Assembly: GCF_008831285.2 (NCBI RefSeq) | Contig: NC_045150.1 | Span: 3,048,001 to 3,112,000 of the forward strand | Length of the DNA: 64,000 bases | Reading direction: 5' to 3' | Source: Nymphaea colorata | Taxonomy: Eukaryota; Streptophyta; Magnoliopsida; Nymphaeales; Nymphaeaceae | Shown here: positions 23,549-36,471 of the stretch, piece by piece | Layout: each line of letters begins with the position of its first letter | Position numbering within the stretch: position 1 is the stretch's first letter | Made by a program: the position numbers and the translations under genes | The notes under the pieces: model-generated | What the model was told of the DNA's origin: nothing | Seen by the model: only the letters and a program-made list of their open reading frames with translations | The model's database searches: none

Positions 23549-26500
23549 GTTACATCCGCCCTTGTAGCGCCTCAAGCCGCCGACGAACGTAACCTCCCAA
23601 GACCTCTTAGTAAGAAAAGTAGCTGGCCCAAGATTGGCCTTACAAAATTTCTACCCCAGCTGGACACAATCCCAGCTCAAATGCTCTTGGGTAAGGATAC
23701 AAGGAATGGTTTCTCCCCTCGCTAAGCTAGGTCTGAACCTACTACAACAATGTGGGTTCGAGGCCGTACAAGCGTAGCGTTCATCAATGTCTCATTCCTC
23801 ACTCAATCCAGCATTCATCATACACATCAAACCATTCATACAATCCCTAGGACGTGCAAACCATCACCATGCACCCTAGGAAGGTCTATAGTCCGGGTTC
23901 GTGTCCTTAGCTATCGAGCTTTTGAGGTAACCCAAACACTACACGCCCGTAGGCAAGACTGAAAACAAGTGCACCCGCCCTCGGAACTATAGGGTGATTC
24001 GGGTGCCTACCTGGCTGAAGCTAGTTCAGCAAACGACCAAGAGCAAAGGCCAAAGCCCCTTGGGAATCAGCACGTCGGTCTTCGCAAGCGAGGCGCCCGA
24101 TCAAGATGGACTTCCCTCCTTGCTCAAGACAAAGACAACAAAGTCACTGCAATGGATTTCAGCAACTTAAGGCGGGAGAAGGGATTGCACTTAGCTGGAA
24201 ATGTTGGAACCCCTAGTGCGTTGATGAAGTAAGGGTAGGCAAGCGCTGACAAGGTGACAGCGTACACCCTTCTTCTCCCGGGATCAGCTCAGCACACGGT
24301 TGCTGGTGCTGCTCCTCCTTCTCAGCAATACACGCCAGAAAACAAATAGAGAAGGTAACTGTCGAGAATGGCAGGGAAACATGGTATTTCCAAGCGTCGT
24401 TAGGAGACTTCACCGTGAGAACGTTTTACCCCTGTTCGATGTTGAGTTTAGGGAGAAGCAAGCGCCGATTAGCCCGGCGTAAGCTGAGTCTCCTAACCGG
24501 TGCAACAACAATGGTGTAGTCCCTGCTGTCCGCAACTCCTTCCACGGTTTGGCTACAAGGCACTTCAACCAAACGCAAGCCAATCACTGAAAAAGACAAT
24601 GATTAAGTGCAGAGATTCGAAAGCGGAGAGATGTCACCAGATTGAGGATTAAACCCCTAGAGATAGACGAAGAAGGGGTGAGGCTAGCTTCGATTGACGC
24701 CGAAGCACGCGCGCTGTCCTGGAGAGCTTAAGCTCCCTGGTTCGCTGGTGAAAGTTCCGGATTCTCAGGCTTTGCCGACCTTCAAAAATTCATTAAAAAT
24801 CAGCCACAGTTCGGAATGGGCTGAAATTTGGTGGGTAGCGGCCTCTGATGATTATGAAGGGACGCTCCAAAAATCACGGCAATCTGAGCTTTCTAAGGTC
24901 AGGTCGTTGAAGGCTGAAGATGCCGGACTGTCGCAGTCAACTGGCTCTGTTCAGGAACAGGGCAGAATGCAGGCGAATTCCAGACCAGTTCATCTTCAAA
25001 AATTCATTCCCGTCGATCTAGACACCCAAAAATCTTGAAATTTGGATTGAAGGGAGCTGACACACCAAGGTTTAGACGCCCAATAGATTGGGCCCAAACA
25101 AGAACTCATTGGGCCAGTCGTTGAAGGCTTTTGGAGCTCGACGTCGCAAGGAGGAGCTCTGTTCAGGACGATAGGGGGATGCTCAGACACCACCTGCTTC
25201 AAATCTTCACTGCCGTCTCCTCCTTCGCTCTATGATCACCAAATCGCATCTGTAGACTCTCAAGACACCCATGAATGATCCCTCAAAGGGCCAGGCTCGA
25301 ATCTGCTCCCTGGTGGTAGCTCCTGGAAGTCACGCGGTGCAGCAGCTGTGTTCTTCAACTCAGGCGGGTGTAGGAGGAACCAACGCTTCAATCAGTCCTC
25401 CGAATGAACACACGGCCAACCAAAACGATGATCAAAGCATCAAATAACAAGAATAGATCATGAGCAGCAATATAGATCGAATGAGGATAGTCAGATCACC
25501 CGATTTCGTGGTTTTCTCCAAATTCTGATGAAGATGGGGGCGCTGCCGCTGTTCGGGCAGAGATTACAGGATTCCACCACCGTTCACACCTCCTTCGCTC
25601 TATGATCACCAAATCGCATCTGTAGACTCTCAAGACACCCATGAATGATCCCTCAAAGGGCCAGGCTCGAATCTGCTCCCTGGTGGTAGCTCCTGGAAGT
25701 CACGCGGTGCAGCAGCTGTGTTCTTCAACTCAGGCGGGTGTAGGAGGAACCAACGCTTCAATCAGTCCTCCGAATGAACACACGGCCAACCAAAACGATG
25801 ATCAAAGCATCAAATAACAAGAATAGATCATGAGCAGCAATATAGATCGAATGAGGATAGTCAGATCACCCGATTTCGTGGTTTTCTTCAAATTCTGATG
25901 AAGATGGGGGCGCTGCCGCTGTTCGGGCGGAGATTACAGGATTCCACCACCGATCACACCGGATTCAGGCCGACGCACAAATCTCCCTCATCTGACATCG
26001 GATTTTGGACTTCTTTAGCTTGAAATTTGCGTAAGGATGTTAGGAAGGTGACCACAGTGGCCGATCGTCGAGATTGATCGCCGTTTTCTTCAGATTTGCA
26101 AGGTATCAAGAACTGGTCGACGGAAAAATAGGGGAAAACAGTACCGACTGTTCAAAACGTGTTATCTCCCTCATTTCTGGTCGGAATCGGCTCATTCCAG
26201 GTTTGTTGGTTTCGTATGGATGAGGGGAAGATCACAGAAGTGTCCGTTCATCAAAACAATCTCTATATTTTTCAGATTCTCATGTTATCAGGGTTCAGGG
26301 ACTGTTTCACAGGAACCGGGCGAGATGCTGTTCCGTTTTTTGTATTCCATCGATTCCTTTTAGTTTATCCTCGATTTCTCGTTGCCAATGAAAGAAATAC
26401 GAGATATAAGTTCCTTGCAACAGAAAATCTTCGACCCAAACCGTAGGCGCAGCAGTCCGTTCTTGTGTTAGACGATGGACTGTAATCAGACCATCGAATG

Positions 26501-28150
26501 CGCAAGGCAGACCTCTGTTTCTGGTTTTAGCCCTTCAGCTCGGAAGGGGAGCTCGATCTACCATGCGCCAGATCCCAAACCGGTTGGAATCGGTTCTGGT
26601 GTCAGCAACAATCCCATTTCCGTCTGGAAATGCACAAGAAGTTCACGGGAAGTGTGAGGAGATCGACTTACCCGATGAACTCTTGCCGGATGTCGTCGGG
26701 CAGGGAAGAGAGCATCATGATCAGCACTCCCACGTCCGCCGCTTCTCCCGTGGATGAACGTCGCCCTTCAGCCGCCCCGTGACCGGTCAGCTCGCACTTC
26801 GTTCAGTCCTCAAGCAGCTCCGGGCTGAGGCTTCACAGAGCTGTCGATTTCAGCAAAGGGGAGGAAGAAAACGCAATCAAACGTCCGGTGCTGGCCTCCG
26901 GCACCAGCCCTCTGGTTGCTTGACTTTCCGATCGCAACTCCGGCGACTTCTCCGGCCAATGGCTTCTCAGAGATGAAGGGAGGTGCAGGCATTCATGGGG
27001 GCAAGCTTCTCAGCCGCCATATTGACAAACTCACTTGAGAGAGAGAAGAACTCAATTATATTTGATAAAAACTTAGGGTAACAAGTTCATCACTTAGCTT
27101 ATAAAGTCTAAGTGACTCGGGACGCCCCTGAACCGTCCCGGTACAAGAGCAAAACTGAAACATAACAAAACATATATAAAGAGAATCAGTACGGCCGAGA
27201 CGGCCTACCAAAAAGATTCCGACTCGGGTCTCCCTTCCGCTCCTAGGTGCTGCCTCGATGCCTCGCCTGGGTCCTAACCCACTTCGTCTAGACTCAGTCT
27301 AGACGGCCTTCATCTCCGCCCGTCTTAGATTCCTGGACTGTCTCTGTTCTGAACGCCAGAACATCCTCTGTGCTTGTCCTGTGGCTGTCCGTCCTGTCTA
27401 TCAGCCCTCTCTCTGTTCTGAACGCCTGAACAACTCCTGTCAGTGTCTAGTCTGTGCGTCCTCCGTTTGACCGTCTGGATCACGACAGTCCCTGTCCAGA
27501 ACACCCTGTCTCCATGGTGTGTCCAGCAACCTGAGCCTCGCGTGCTAGGTCCAGCCCACTCCGCTCGAGTACGTCTGGCTTGGCCTGGGTGGGCAGAGTG
27601 GCTTCACCTTGTCCAAACTCTATGGCATGAAGTTCTCCAATCAACGGGCTAGCCTCGCTCGAAGTAAGTGCACGGGTGGAGTGCGAGGCTGTCATCTCGT
27701 CAACCTCCCTTGGCTGCCTAGTGCCCTCTCTCGCTCGCTCCTCGGCTGCGCTGGCTGGCTCGTTCGGGCTCTTGGCGTTGTCGTCGGCAACGGCGGCCGT
27801 GGCGTCACTCCGTCTAGCCTCCCCATGCGCTAGCTCGTGGGCGCTATTTGAGGGCGCGGGCTCCTCAGCCTCGCTTGGTCGTGCGTCGCCCTCGTCCATC
27901 ACCCTGCGAGTCCTCTTAGCCTCACAACAAAAAGAAACAGAGTCAGTGGTTGCGGGTGCCTTCCCCGCTCTCCTCTCTCGGCAGCCCCTCGACGGCGTGC
28001 TGGCCCGCGGCATCTTCGGCCGTGCTCGACCCTCTTCGGCGCCCTTGGTCGACGCTCGTCCGGCCCTGTAGCTGGCTGCTCTCGCCCTCTGGCCTGGACT
28101 CGGCAGTGCCGTTGGCTGCTCCCGGCCAACTCGTAGGTAGCCCTGTAATA
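23549..28150 (-). mobile_element. Gypsy LTR2
   Basis: This 4,602-bp copy starts TGTTACATCCGCCC and ends CCCTGTAATA, so the terminal CA has decayed to TA. It is longer than LTR1 because of an internal 370-bp tandem duplication (25221-25960). It retains the 114-residue plus-strand open frame (24694-25038) and the GC-rich minus-strand frame (27480-28238, extending into the internal region). Confidence 0.85.
25221..25960. repeat. 370-bp tandem duplication inside LTR2
   Basis: TCCTTCGCTCTATGATCACC begins both copies, at 25221 and 25591. The copies differ at only a few positions, and the other LTRs have one copy. The duplication arose in LTR2 alone and is younger than the array. Confidence 0.9.
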
Positions 28151-29136
28151 GATCCACCCCCCTTGGATTGAGCTTGTCCCCAAGCTCTAGTCGGGAAGCG
28201 GTGGTGAACCTGATCCCAAAGCTCCCATGACGTCCCATTGTCCGGCCCCTCCCACTCGACTAACACCTCATGACGCTGCTGCCCATTCCTCTGCACATGC
28301 CTATGGCGCAGGATGCGATATGACGTCGGTAACTGTGGCGGTAGAGGCTCGGTCCTCTCTGTTGGCTGCCCGTGGTGCGGTTTCAGCCTGGATACATGGA
28401 ACACGGGGTGAACCATGGCTGATTGGGGTAGAGCCAATCGATAGGCTGCCTTGCCTACCCTCTGCAAGACTGGAAAAGGCCCATAGTACCTCGGGAAAAG
28501 TTTCGAATACGGTTGGCCGAAGAGAGATCGTTGTTTGAAGGGGAGCCTCTTGAGCCACACATAATCCCCAACTGCGAACTCCCTATCTTTTCTACCCTTG
28601 TTATAGTTCTGTCGCATGCGATGTTGGGCTTTAAGGATGTTCTTCTTAAGTGAATCTAGAAGCTCGTCACGAGTACGAAGATTACAGTCAACCTCATCTT
28701 CAATGGATGTGCCTCCCTCATATCGGACAATGGTGGGAGGAGGGTACCCGTATACGGCTTCGTGGGGTGTCATGTTGATGGATGAGTGATGGCTGGTGTT
28801 GTAGGACCACCCAGCCCAAGATAGGTACCGAACCCATGTGTTCGGTCTATCCCCAGCGTAGCACCGAAGATACGTCTCTTGCATGCGGTTGACGATCTGA
28901 CTCTGACCGTCCGTCTGAGGGTGATGTGCTGTGCTAGCTAGGAGTGTCGTCCCGGCCATCTTCAAGTACTCCTTCCAAAAGAGGCTCATGAAGATGGAGT
29001 CTCTGTCGCACACAATCGACTGAGGCATACCATGAAGCTTTCCTACATGGTTGTGGTATACCTCAGCCACCATAGGCCCGTTGTAATGCCTTGGGAGTGG
29101 AGCAAAATGGCTATACTTCGATAAGCGGTCCACCAC
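27943..29136 (-). pseudogene. Gypsy integrase core and chromodomain, unit 2
   Basis: A 397-residue frame carries the DDE core and the chromodomain (EVLVEWEGPDNGTSWELW), then reads about 70 residues into LTR2. It starts downstream of the true core start because a single G is missing near 29167 (TTTGGTAG against TTTGGGTAG in units 1 and 3), a frameshift private to this unit. An extra C in the polypurine tract shifts the reading frame into the LTR compared with unit 1. Confidence 0.8.
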
Positions 29137-29197
29137 TACAAGGATTGCATCATTGTTTTCAGATTTGGTAGAGCGTCTATAAAGTCCATGGAGACGT

Positions 29198-29890
29198 CTA
29201 CCCAGGCCTAGTCGGAATAGACAAGGGGTGCAGCAAGCCGGAAGGCTTAATGGCCTCGTATTTTTCTCTTTGGCACGTGTGGCACTGCCTTACCATTTGC
29301 CTAACATCAGATTTGAAGCCCTCCCACCAAAACTGTCCTTTGATGCGGTTGGCGGTTTTGGCCGCCCCTTTATGCCCGGCGGAGGGTGTGGAGTGAAAGT
29401 GCTCAAACAACTCACGGATTAAGGGGGAACCCTTCGGTATTACAACCTTCCCCGTGCGACGTAACAACCCTCTTTCATGGCTGTACAAAGGTATACTGCC
29501 CGGATTTTGTTGGAGAGAAACCGTTAACAATTTAAGGCTTTCGTCCTCTTATTGGGCTGCCCGAATTCTGTCCCAAAGATCGGTTTCCAAAACCAATAGC
29601 GCCATCAATTGCTCACTAAGGCGAGAGAGGGAGTCAACCACCGTGTTATCAGCCCCGCGTTTGTATTCGATCTCGAAGTCGTAGCCAAGGAGCTTGGCTG
29701 GCCACCTTTGCTGCGTTGGAGTCGATACTCTTTGTTTCATCATGTAGCGTAGGCTATTGTGATCGGTTCTCACCTTGAACTTCCGCCCAATCAAGTAGGG
29801 GCGCCACTTCTCTACAGCCATCACAATAGCTAGAAGCTCCTTTTCGTAGGTAGAGAGTGGCTTTGCCCTTTGCGTAAGAGCCTTGGACAT
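29198..29890 (-). pseudogene. Gypsy RNase H C-terminal part and integrase zinc finger, unit 2
   Basis: Two frames, 29549-29890 and 29198-29530, are separated by a nonsense codon where units 1 and 3 read two glutamines (CAACAA changed to CAATAA). Content matches unit 1: RNase H from FMSKALTQRAKPLSTYEKEL onward, then an integrase zinc finger that keeps the second histidine (AGHKG). The region stops at the same RNase H position against LTR3 as unit 1 does against LTR2. Confidence 0.8.
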
Positions 29891-29933
29891 GAAAGCTATC
29901 GGGTGGCCAGATTGGCTAAGGACGACTCCAAAC

Positions 29934-32900
29934 TTTTACATCCGCCCTTGTAGCGCCTCAAGCCGCCGACGAACGTAACCTCCCAAGACCTCTTAGTGAG
30001 AAAAGTAGCTGGCCCAAGATTGGCCTTACAAAATTTCTACCCCGGCTGGACACAATCCCAGCTCAAATGCCCTTGGGTGAGGATACAAGGAATGGTTTCT
30101 CCCCTCGCTAAGCTAGGTCTGAACCTACTACAACAATGTGAGTTCGAGGCCGTACAAGCGTAGCGTACATCAATGTCTCATTCCTCACTCAATCCAGCAT
30201 TCATCATACACATCAAACCATTCATACAATCCCTAAGACGTGCAAACCATCACCATGCACCCTAGGAAGGTCTGTAGTTCGGGTTCGTGTCCTTAGCTAT
30301 CGAGCCTTCCGGTTGCCTACCTGGCTGAAGCTACTTTAGCAAACGACCAAGGGCAAAGGCCAAAGCCCCTTGGTAATCAGCACGTCGGTCTTCGCAAGCG
30401 AGGCGCCCGATCAAGATGGTCTGTCCTCCTTGCTCAAGACAAAGACAACAAAGTCACTGCAATGGATTTCAGCAACTTAAGGCGGGAGAAGGGATTGCAC
30501 TTAGCTGGAAATGTTGGAACCCCTAGTGCGTTGATGAAGTAAGGGCAGGCAAGCGCTGACAAGGTGACAGCGTACACCCTTCTTCTCCCCGGATCAGCTC
30601 AGAATACGGTTGCTGATGCTGCTGCTCCTTCTCAGCAATACACGTCAGAAAACAAATAGAAAAGGTTATTGTCGAGAATGGCAGAGAAACATGGTATTTC
30701 CAAGCGTCGTTAGGAGACTTCACCGTGAGAACGTTTTACCCCTGTTCGATGTTGAGTTTAGGGGGAGGCAAGCGCCGATTAGCCCGGCGTAAGCTAAGTC
30801 TCCTAACCGGTGCAGCAGCAATGGTGTAGTCTCTGCTGTCCGCAACTCCTTCCATGGTTTGGCTACAAGGCACTTCAACCAAACGCAAGCCAATCACTGA
30901 AAAAGACAATGATTAAGTGCAGAGATTTGAAGGCGGAGAGATGTCACCAGATTGAGGATTAAACCCCTAGAGCTAGACGAAGAAGGGGTGAGGCTAGCTT
31001 CGATTGACGCCAAAGCACGCGCGCTGTCCTGGACAGCTTAAGCTCCCTGGTTCGCTGGTGAAAGTTCTGGATTCTCAGGCTTTGCCGACCTTCAAAAATT
31101 CATTAAAAATCAGCCACAACTCGGAATGGGCTGAAATTTGGTGGGTAGCTGCCTCTGATGATTATGAAGGGACGCTCCAAAAATCACTGCAATCTGAGCT
31201 TTCTAAGGTCAGGTCGTTGAAGGCTGAAGATGCCGGACTGTCGCAGTCAACTGGCTCTGTTCAGGAACAGGGCAGAATGCAGGCGAATTCCAGACCAGTT
31301 CATCTTCAAAAATTCATTCTCATCGATCCAGACACCCAAAAATCTTGAAATTTGGATTGAAGGGAGCTGACACACCAAGGTTTAAACGCCCAATAGATTG
31401 GGCCCAAACAAGAACTCATTGGGCCAGTCGTTGAAGGGTTTTGGAGCTCGACGTCGCAAGGAGGAGCTCTGTTCAGGACGATAGGAGAATGCTCAGACAC
31501 CACCTGCTTCAAATCTTCACTGCCGTCTCCTCCTTCGCTCTATGATCACCAAATCGCATCTGTAGACTCTCAAGACACCCATGAATGATCCCTCAAAGGG
31601 CCAGGCTCGAATCTGCTCCATGGTGGTAGCTCCTGGAAGTCACGCGGTGCAACAGCTGTGTTCTTCAACTCAGGCGGGTGTAGGAGGAACCAGCGCTTCA
31701 ATCAGTCCTCCGAATGAACACACGGCCAACCAAAACGATGATCAAAGCATCAAATAACAAGAATAGATCATGAGCAGCAATATAGATCGAATGAGGATAG
31801 TCAGATCACCCGATTTCGTGGTTTTCTCCAAATTCTGATGAAGATGGGGGCGCTGCCGCTGTTCGGGCGGAGATTACGGGATTCCACCACCGTTCACACC
31901 GGATTCAGGCCGACGCTCAAATCTCCCTCATCTGACATCGGATTTTGGACTTCTTTAGCTTGAAATTTGCGTAAGGATGTTAGGAAGGTGACCACAGTGG
32001 CCGATCGTCGAGATTGATCACCGTTTTCTTCAGATTGGCAAGGTATCAAGAACTGGTCGACGGCAAAATAGGGAAAAACAGTACGGACTGTTCAAAACGT
32101 GATATCTCCCTCATTTTTGGTCGGAATCGGCTCATTCCAAGTTTGTTGGTTTCGTATGGATGAGGGAAAGATCACAGAAGTGTCCGTTCATCAAAATCCT
32201 CTCTGTATTTCTTCAGATTTGCATGTTATCAGGGTTCAGGGACTGTTTCACAGGAACCAGGTGAGGGGCTGTTCCGTTTTCCGTATTATCTCGATTCCGT
32301 TTAGTTTTTCCTCGATTTCTCGTTGCCAATGAAAGAAATACGAGATATAAGTCCCTTGCAATAGGAAATCTTCGACCCAAACCGCAGGCGTAGCAGTCCG
32401 TTCTTGTGTTAGACGATGGACTGTAATCAGACCATCGAATGCGCAAGGCAGACCTCAGTTTCTGGTTTCAGGCCTTCAGCTCGGATGGTTTCAAGCAATC
32501 CCATGGATGAACGTCGCCCTTCAGCCGCCCCGTGACCGGTCGGCTCGCACTTCGTTCAGTCCTCAAGAAGCTCCGGCCAGAGGCTTCACAGAGCTGTCGA
32601 TTTCAGCAAAGGGGAGGAAGAAAATGCAATCAAGCGTCCGGTGCTGGCCTCCGGCACCAGCCCTCTGGTTGCTTGACTTTCCGACCGCAACTCCGACAAC
32701 TTCTCCGGCCAATGGCTTCTCAGAGATGAAGGGAGGTGCAAGCTTTCATGGGGGCAAGCTTCTCAGCCGCCATAGTGACAAACTCTCTTGCGAGAGAGAA
32801 GAACTCAATTCTATTTGATCAAAACTTAGGGTAACAAGTTCATCACTTAGCTTATAAAGTCTAAGTGACTCGGGACGCCCCTGAACCGTCCCGGTACAAG

Positions 32901-33923
32901 AGCAAAACTGAAACATAACAAATCATATACAAAGAGAATCGGTACGGCCGAGACGGCCTACCAAAAAGACTCCGACTCGGGTCTCACTTCCGCTCCTAGG
33001 TGCTGCCTCGATGCGTCTCCTGGGTCCTAACCCACTTCGTCTAGACTCGGTCTAGATGGCCTTCATCTCCGCCCGTCTCAGATTCCTGGACTGTCTCTGT
33101 TCTGGACGCCAGAACATCCTCTGTGCTTGTCCTGTGGCTGTCCGTCCTGTCTGTCAGCCCTGTCTCCGTTCTGAACGCCTGAACAACTCCTGTCCCTGTC
33201 CAGTCTGTGCGTCCTCCGTTTGACCGTCTGGATCCCGACAGTCCCTTTCCAGAACACCCTGTTTCCATGGTGTGTCCAGCAAGCTGAGCCTCGCGTGCTA
33301 GGTCCAGCCCACTCCGCTCGAGTACGTCTGGCTTGGCCTGGGTGGGCAGAGTGGCCTCACCTTGTCCAAGCTCTATGGCATGAAGTCCTCCAATCAACGG
33401 GCTAGCCTCGCTCGAAGTAAATGCACAGGTGGAGTGCGGGGCTGTCATCTCGTCAACCTCCCTTGGCTGCCTAGTGCCCTCTCTCGCTCGCTCCTCGACT
33501 GCGCTGGCTGGCTCGTTCGGGCTCTTGGCGTTGTCGTCGGCAACGGCGGCCGTGGCGTCACTCCGTCTAGCCTCCCCATGCGCTAGCTCGTGGGCGCTAT
33601 TTGAGGGCGCGGGCTCCTCAGCCTCCCTTGGTCGTGCGTCGCCCTCGTCCATCACCCTGCAAGTCCTGTTAGCCTCACAACAAAAAGAAACAGGGTCAGT
33701 GGTTGCGGGTGCCTTCCCCGCTCGGCGTGGGCGCTCGGCGCCCTCCTCTCTTGGCAGCCCCTCGACGGCGTGCTGGCCCGCGCCATCTTCGGCCGCGCTC
33801 GGCCCTCTTCGGCACCCTTGGTCGACGCTCGTCCGGCCCTATAGCTGGCTGTTCTCGCCCTCTGGCCTGGTCTCGGCAGTGCCGTCGGCTGCTCCCAGCC
33901 AACTCGTAGGTAGCCCTGTAACA
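29934..33923 (-). mobile_element. Gypsy LTR3
   Basis: This 3,990-bp copy starts TTTTACATCCGCCC (the first G of TGTTACA has mutated) and ends GCCCTGTAACA. It is shorter than LTR1 because of deletions of roughly 80 bp near 30306 and 180 bp near 32490. The 114-residue plus-strand frame is kept (31004-31348). Several small markers near 32980-33740 are shared with LTR4 and not with LTR1 or LTR2. Confidence 0.85.
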
Positions 33924-34963
33924 GATCCACTCCCCTTGGATTGAGCTTGTCCCCAAGTTCTAGTCGGGAAGCGATGGTGAACCTGATCCCAAAGCTCCCA
34001 TGACGTCCCACTGTCCGGCCCCTCCCACTCGACTAACACCTCATGACGCTGCTGCCCATTCCTCTGCACATGCATATGGCGCAAGATGCGATATGGCGTC
34101 AGTAACTGTGTCGGTAGAGGCTCGGTCCTCTCTGTTGGCTGCTCGTGGTGCGGTTTCAGCCTGGAGACATGGAACACGGGGTGAACCATGGCTGATTGGG
34201 GTAGAGCCAATCGATAGGCTGCCTTGCCTACCATCTGCAAGACTGGAAAAGGCTCATAGTACTTCGGGAGAAGTTTCGAATACGGTTGGCCCAAGAGAGA
34301 TCGTTGTTTGAAGGGGAGCCTCTTGAGCCACACATAATCCCCAACTGCGAACTCCCTATCGTTTCTGCCCTTGTTATAGTTCTGTCGCATGCGATGTTGG
34401 GCTTTAAGGATGTTCTTCTTCTGTGAATCTAGAAGCTCGTCACGAGTACGAAGACTACAGTCAACCTCGTCTTCAATGGATGTGCCTCCCTCATATCGAA
34501 CAATGGTGTGAGGAGGGTACCCGTATACGGCTTCGTGGGGTGTCATATTGATGAATGAGTGATGGCTGGTGTTGTAGGACCACTCAGCCCAAGATAGGTA
34601 CCGAACCCATGTGTTCGGTCTATCCCCAGCGTAGCACCGAAGATGCGTCTCTAGCATGCGGTTGACGATCTCACTCTGACCGTCCGTCTGAGGGTGATGT
34701 GCTGTGCTAGCTAGGAGTGTCGTCCCGGCCATCTTCAAGTACTCCTTCCAAAAGAGGCTCATGAAGATGGAGTCTCTGTCGCACACAATCGACTGAGGCA
34801 TACCATGAAGCTTTCCTACATGGTTGTGGTATACCTCAGCCACTATAGGCCCGTTGTAATGCCTTGGGAGTGGAGCAAAATGGCTATACTTCGATAAGCG
34901 GTCCACCACCACAAGGATTGCTTCCTTGTTTTCAGATTTGGGTAGAACGTTTATAAAGTCCAT
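33924..34963 (-). pseudogene. Gypsy integrase core and chromodomain, unit 3
   Basis: A 374-residue frame opens at 34963 and ends inside LTR3 at 33839. The DDE residues are present (VVVDRLSKYSHFAPL, SIVCDRDSIFMSLFWKEY, HPQTDGQSEIVNRML), as is the chromodomain core EVLVEWEGPDSGTSWELW. The same upstream frameshift seen in units 1 and 2 separates it from the RT-RNase H frame. Confidence 0.85.
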
Positions 34964-34971
34964 GGAGACGT

Positions 34972-36408
34972 CTACCCAGGCCTAGTCGGAATAGGCAAGG
35001 GTTGCAGCAAGCCGGGAGGCTTAATGGCCTCGTATTTCTCTCTTTGGCACGTGTGGCACTGCCTTACCATTTGCCTAACATCACATTTGAATCCCTCCCA
35101 CCAAAACTGTCCTTTGATGCGGTTGGCGGTTTTGGCCGCCCCTTCATTCCTGGCGGAGGGTGTGGAGTGAAAGTGCTCAAACAACTCACGGATTAAGGGG
35201 GAACCCTTCGGTATTACAACATTCCCCTTGCGACGTAACAGCCCTCTTTCATGGCTGTACAAAGGTATACTGCCCGGATTTTGTTGGAGAGAAACCGTTA
35301 ACAATCTAAGGCTTTCGTCCTCTTGTTGGGCTGCCCGAATTCTGTCCCAAAGATCGGTTTTCAAAACCGATAGCGTCATCAATTGCTCCCTAAGGCGTGA
35401 GAGGGAGTCAGCCGTTGTGTTATCAACCCCGCGTTTGTATTCGATCTCGAAGTCGTAGCCAAGGAGCTTGGCTAGCCACCTTTGCTGCGTTGGAGTCGAT
35501 ACTCTTTGTTTCATCATGTAGCGTAGGCTATTGTGATCGGTTCTCACCTTGAACTTCCGCCCAATCAAGTAGAGGCGCCACTTCTCTACAGCCATCACAA
35601 TAGCTAGAAGCTCCTTTTCGTAGGTAGAGAGTGGCTTTGCCCTTTGCGTAAGAGCCTTGGACATGAAAGCTATCGGATGGCCAGATTGGCTAAGGACGGC
35701 TCCCACACCCGTGTCACTAGCGTCGGTCTCCACCAAGAACTCTTGTGTAAAATCTGGAAGGGTCAATACCGGGGCTGCTAGCATCGCTGCCTTCAACTGA
35801 TCGAAGGCTTTACGGGACTGGTCAGTCCAAATAAACAAGCCTTTCTTCAACATCTTCGTCAAGGGCGAAGCTATCGTCCCGTACCCTTGTATAAATCGCT
35901 GATAATATCCCGTGAGGCCCAAAAATCCTCTCAGCCCTCTAGTATCCTTAGGAACTGGCCATCTGGTCATGGCGTGAAGCTTCTCGGGGTCTACCCGTAC
36001 CCCCTCTTTGGACACAATATGTCCAAGGTAGCCGATGGAATCTTGCCCGAAGTTGTACTTTGATCGTTTGGCATAAAGGGTATTATCTCGCAGAATTTGG
36101 AGGACTCGTCTGAGGTGCTTGGCGTGCTGGTCTATATCCTTACTGTACACAAAGATATCATCGAAAAACACCAAGACAAAATCACGAAGATGGCATCTGA
36201 AAAGATCATTCATGCACCGTTGAAACGTCGCCGATGCGTTAGTGAGTCCAAACGGCATCACAAGGAACTCGTAATGGCCGTCGTGGGTACGGAAGGCTGT
36301 CTTGTATATGTCCATTTCCTCCATCCGTATTTGGTGATATCCAGCACGTAGGTCCAGTTTTGAGAAGATGGAGGACCCGGCAAGTTCATCCAATAACTCG
36401 TCTATCAC
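34972..36408 (-). pseudogene. Gypsy reverse transcriptase, RNase H and integrase zinc finger, unit 3
   Basis: This 478-residue frame is the only one in the array that keeps the RT catalytic region: FSKLDLRAGYHQIRM, FLVMPFGLTNASATFQR and the active-site FVLVFFDDIFVYSKD. RNase H follows (FLVETDASDTGVGAVLSQ), then the HHCC region with CHTCQREKYEAIKPPGLLQP; its second histidine is lost (ARNEG). The frame should be continuous with the one upstream but for a nonsense codon at 36472-36474. Confidence 0.9.
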
Positions 36409-36471
36409 CGGAATTGGATGACGATCCTTGATGGTAGCGTCATTGAGTGCTCTATAATCGACACAAAATCG

